Shown here one piece after another: positions 14,310 through 15,746 of a stretch of 15,746 nucleotides of DNA. The notes under the pieces were generated by a model. That model was not told the DNA's origin and did no database searches. It worked only from the letters and a program-made list of their open reading frames with translations. The stretch is from the NCBI GenBank assembly GCA_003488465.1, contig DNLN01000011.1, positions 1 to 15,746 of the forward strand, given 5' to 3'. The DNA comes from Sutterella sp. (lineage in GTDB: Bacteria; Pseudomonadota; Gammaproteobacteria; Burkholderiales; Burkholderiaceae_F). Position numbers and translations under genes: made by a program. Position 1 is the stretch's first letter. Each line of letters begins with the position of its first letter.

Positions 14310-15428
14310 CTATTTCAGGTTGGTTTTGAGGAACTTCTCGATTTCATCGAACGGGATCTTGTCCTTGCGGTCATACAGATCCACATGGTTCGCGCCGGGA
14401 ACAACGATCAGGCGCTTGGGCTGAGCGGCATTTCTGTACGCCGTCTCGGCAAAGTAGCGCGAATGGGCAGCCTCACCGGTGATGATGAGCGTCGGACGCG
14501 GCGAAATCTCCGAAATGTACGTGAGCTGCGGGAAATTCATGAAGGACAGGGGCATCGTTGCGGTCCATGCGCTCGTGGAGTTGACGCTTCTCGGATGGAA
14601 GCCGCGCTTGACGCGGTAATAGTCGAAAAACTCCTTGAGAACGGGATGGGGATTCTCGGGCAGCGTCTCGGGCAGGATCCGGTCTCCCTGGGAAACATTG
14701 CCCTTGGAGTCAACGCCGATGTCATGCGCAGCGTGGGCAAAGGAGCCCGAGCGGGCATCCTCCCAGCGGCGCTCGTTGAGGAATTTCTTGATCGCCTGGC
14801 GATCGGCGGTCGTGTAGCGGTCCTTGCCGTCGCCGACTCCCCAGCCCATTGCCCGGCTCATGTCGTACATCACAACGGAAACGGCGGCGCGGATGCGCGT
14901 GTCGGCAGCGGCGGCGTTCAGGCCGATGCCGCCAAAGCCGCAGATCCCCACAAGCCCGATCCGGTTGCGGTCGATTTCAGGCTGAATGCCCAGATAGTCG
15001 ACTGCGGCGCTGAAGTCCTCCGTGTTGATGTCGGGCGAGGCCACGTTGCGCGGCGTGCCGGAACTCTCGCCCGTGAAGGACGGGTCAAACGCAAGCGCTG
15101 CAAAGCCGCGCTCGGCGAGCTCCTGGGCATAAAGGCCCGAGCTCTGCTCCTTGACGGCGCCGAAGGGGCCCGCAAGGACGACAGCAGCAAGCTTTTCTCC
15201 GCTTTTTCTGGTTTTTGGCAGGTACAGGTCGCCGGCAAGCGTGAACCCGTAGCGGTTTTTGAAGGCAACCTTGTGATGCACGACAAGGTTGCTTTCGGGA
15301 AAGACCTTGTCCCAGGTTTCGGGCAGTTCCACGCCATCCACGACGGCGGGAACCTGGGCAGCTTCAACCGAGGCTGCCAGAACGGTGGTGCTGATGAGTG
15401 CAGCGGCTTTTTGAGAAAAGTTTTTCAT
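14310..15428 (-). CDS. Secreted alpha/beta hydrolase, YcjY/dienelactone-hydrolase-like
   Basis: 372 aa from ATG 15428. Residues 1 to about 24 form a signal peptide (Lys2, Lys7, AALISTTVLAAS core, VEA cleavage site), so it acts outside the cytoplasm. The remainder matches a bacterial alpha/beta-hydrolase group that includes E. coli YcjY: YGFTLAGDLYLPK, VLAGPFGAVKEQSSGLYAQELAERGFAALAFDPSFTGES near 85-121, PRNVASPDINTEDFSAAVDYLG, and the nucleophile elbow GICGFGG (161-167) with Cys163 where lipases have Ser, as in dienelactone hydrolases. The C-terminus GANHVDLYDR provides the catalytic His348. The substrate is not known. The frame continues to a start at 15506, but that version would bury the signal peptide behind 26 unrelated residues. 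No good ribosome site precedes 15428. Confidence 0.87.
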   Translation of the reverse strand: MKNFSQKAAALISTTVLAASVEAAQVPAVVDGVELPETWDKVFPESNLVVHHKVAFKNRYGFTLAGDLYLPKTRKSGEKLAAVVLAGPFGAVKEQSSGLYAQELAERGFAALAFDPSFTGESSGTPRNVASPDINTEDFSAAVDYLGIQPEIDRNRIGLVGICGFGGIGLNAAAADTRIRAAVSVVMYDMSRAMGWGVGDGKDRYTTADRQAIKKFLNERRWEDARSGSFAHAAHDIGVDSKGNVSQGDRILPETLPENPHPVLKEFFDYYRVKRGFHPRSVNSTSAWTATMPLSFMNFPQLTYISEISPRPTLIITGEAAHSRYFAETAYRNAAQPKRLIVVPGANHVDLYDRKDKIPFDEIEKFLKTNLK

Positions 15429-15621
15429 GTTCGCGAAGATTGTTGAGGTTGAAGACGCCGCCAGTGTATGGAGGCAAATAAGGTATGTACAATACTGATT
15501 TCTCATGCATTGTTATTTATTTTTGTTATATGAGTGGGTACGCTGCTTCTCTTTGCCCTGTGCGGCTTCTGTAGAATCGCCCTTCCCGTTTTCCGATTGA
15601 ATCGATACCTTCCGTGTGCTC

Positions 15622-15746
15622 ATGACTGATCTTGTTTCTTCCCTCAATCCCATGCAGCGGGCAGCCGTGGAGCTGCCGCCTCAGAATGCGCTCATTCTGG
15701 CCGGCGCCGGTTCCGGCAAGACCCGGGTGCTCACGACAAGAATCGC
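15622..15746 (+). CDS. uvrD: UvrD/Rep-family ATP-dependent DNA helicase, N-terminus (continues past window)
   Basis: Only the first 41 residues are present. SLNPMQRAAV (7-16) is the Q-motif region with Gln12, and LILAGAGSGKTRVLTTRIA contains the Walker A sequence AGAGSGKT (27-34). This closely resembles the start of UvrD (DNA helicase II), a 3'-5' superfamily 1 helicase acting in nucleotide excision and mismatch repair. Rep or PcrA cannot be excluded from so short a piece. ATG 15622 fits the family N-terminus; no clear Shine-Dalgarno site is visible. A TAGAAT -10-like hexamer at 15572-15577 could belong to its promoter, but no good -35 was found. Confidence 0.85.
   Translation, partial: MTDLVSSLNPMQRAAVELPPQNALILAGAGSGKTRVLTTRI

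Noticed and set aside
14385..15446. A 353-codon plus-strand frame opposite the secreted hydrolase
   Set aside because: Antisense shadow; the minus-strand product has a signal peptide and family blocks throughout.

Overview
The window looks like chromosomal DNA of a GC-rich beta-proteobacterium. LeuS, PssA, MoeA/MoaE and UvrD read like Burkholderiales proteins. The mix of an anaerobic C4-dicarboxylate carrier (DcuC family), molybdenum-cofactor genes and a YddG-type exporter suggests a gut-associated anaerobe or microaerophile such as a Sutterellaceae member. That placement is inferred from remembered family patterns, not from a search. Strong G/C preference at third codon positions creates many long shadow ORFs antisense to real genes; these were left out. 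I saw no mobile element, CRISPR array, tRNA or rRNA.

Layout. (1) 1-629: 3' part of pssA (phosphatidylserine synthase), closed by a terminator hairpin. (2) 705-2273: a FAH-fold protein that appears to have lost its metal ligands, followed 15 nt later by a yddG-like aromatic amino acid exporter. (3) 2287-6306: a divergent module. A LysR regulator on the minus strand faces an argininosuccinate-lyase-like enzyme and a DcuC-type C4-dicarboxylate transporter on the plus strand. The shared intergenic region carries two TTTGCAAA palindromes 53 bp apart and a 21-bp inverted repeat. (4) 6481-9291: a tightly packed molybdenum-cofactor operon, mobB-moeA-moaD-moaE, whose last gene is the fluoride channel crcB. 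Starts and stops overlap or nearly touch. (5) 9291-9480: a cluster of hairpins ending in a bidirectional terminator shared with convergent leuS (9481-12123, minus). (6) 12474-13148: a DJ-1/PfpI-family protein with a signal peptide, preceded by a 344-nt gap and followed by a clear terminator. (7) 13375-14286: a second LysR regulator, convergent with a secreted YcjY/dienelactone-hydrolase-like alpha/beta hydrolase (14310-15428, minus). (8) 15622-end: the N-terminus of a UvrD/Rep-type helicase, cut by the window edge.

The most distinctive parts are the LysR / lyase / DcuC module and the degenerate FAH protein. In the module, the lyase keeps the superfamily signature loop but has Asn where argininosuccinate lyase has its active-site His, so it probably releases fumarate from a substrate other than argininosuccinate and works with the neighbouring transporter. 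The Moco operon would supply cofactor to molybdoenzymes encoded elsewhere; mobA, moaA and moaC are not in this window.
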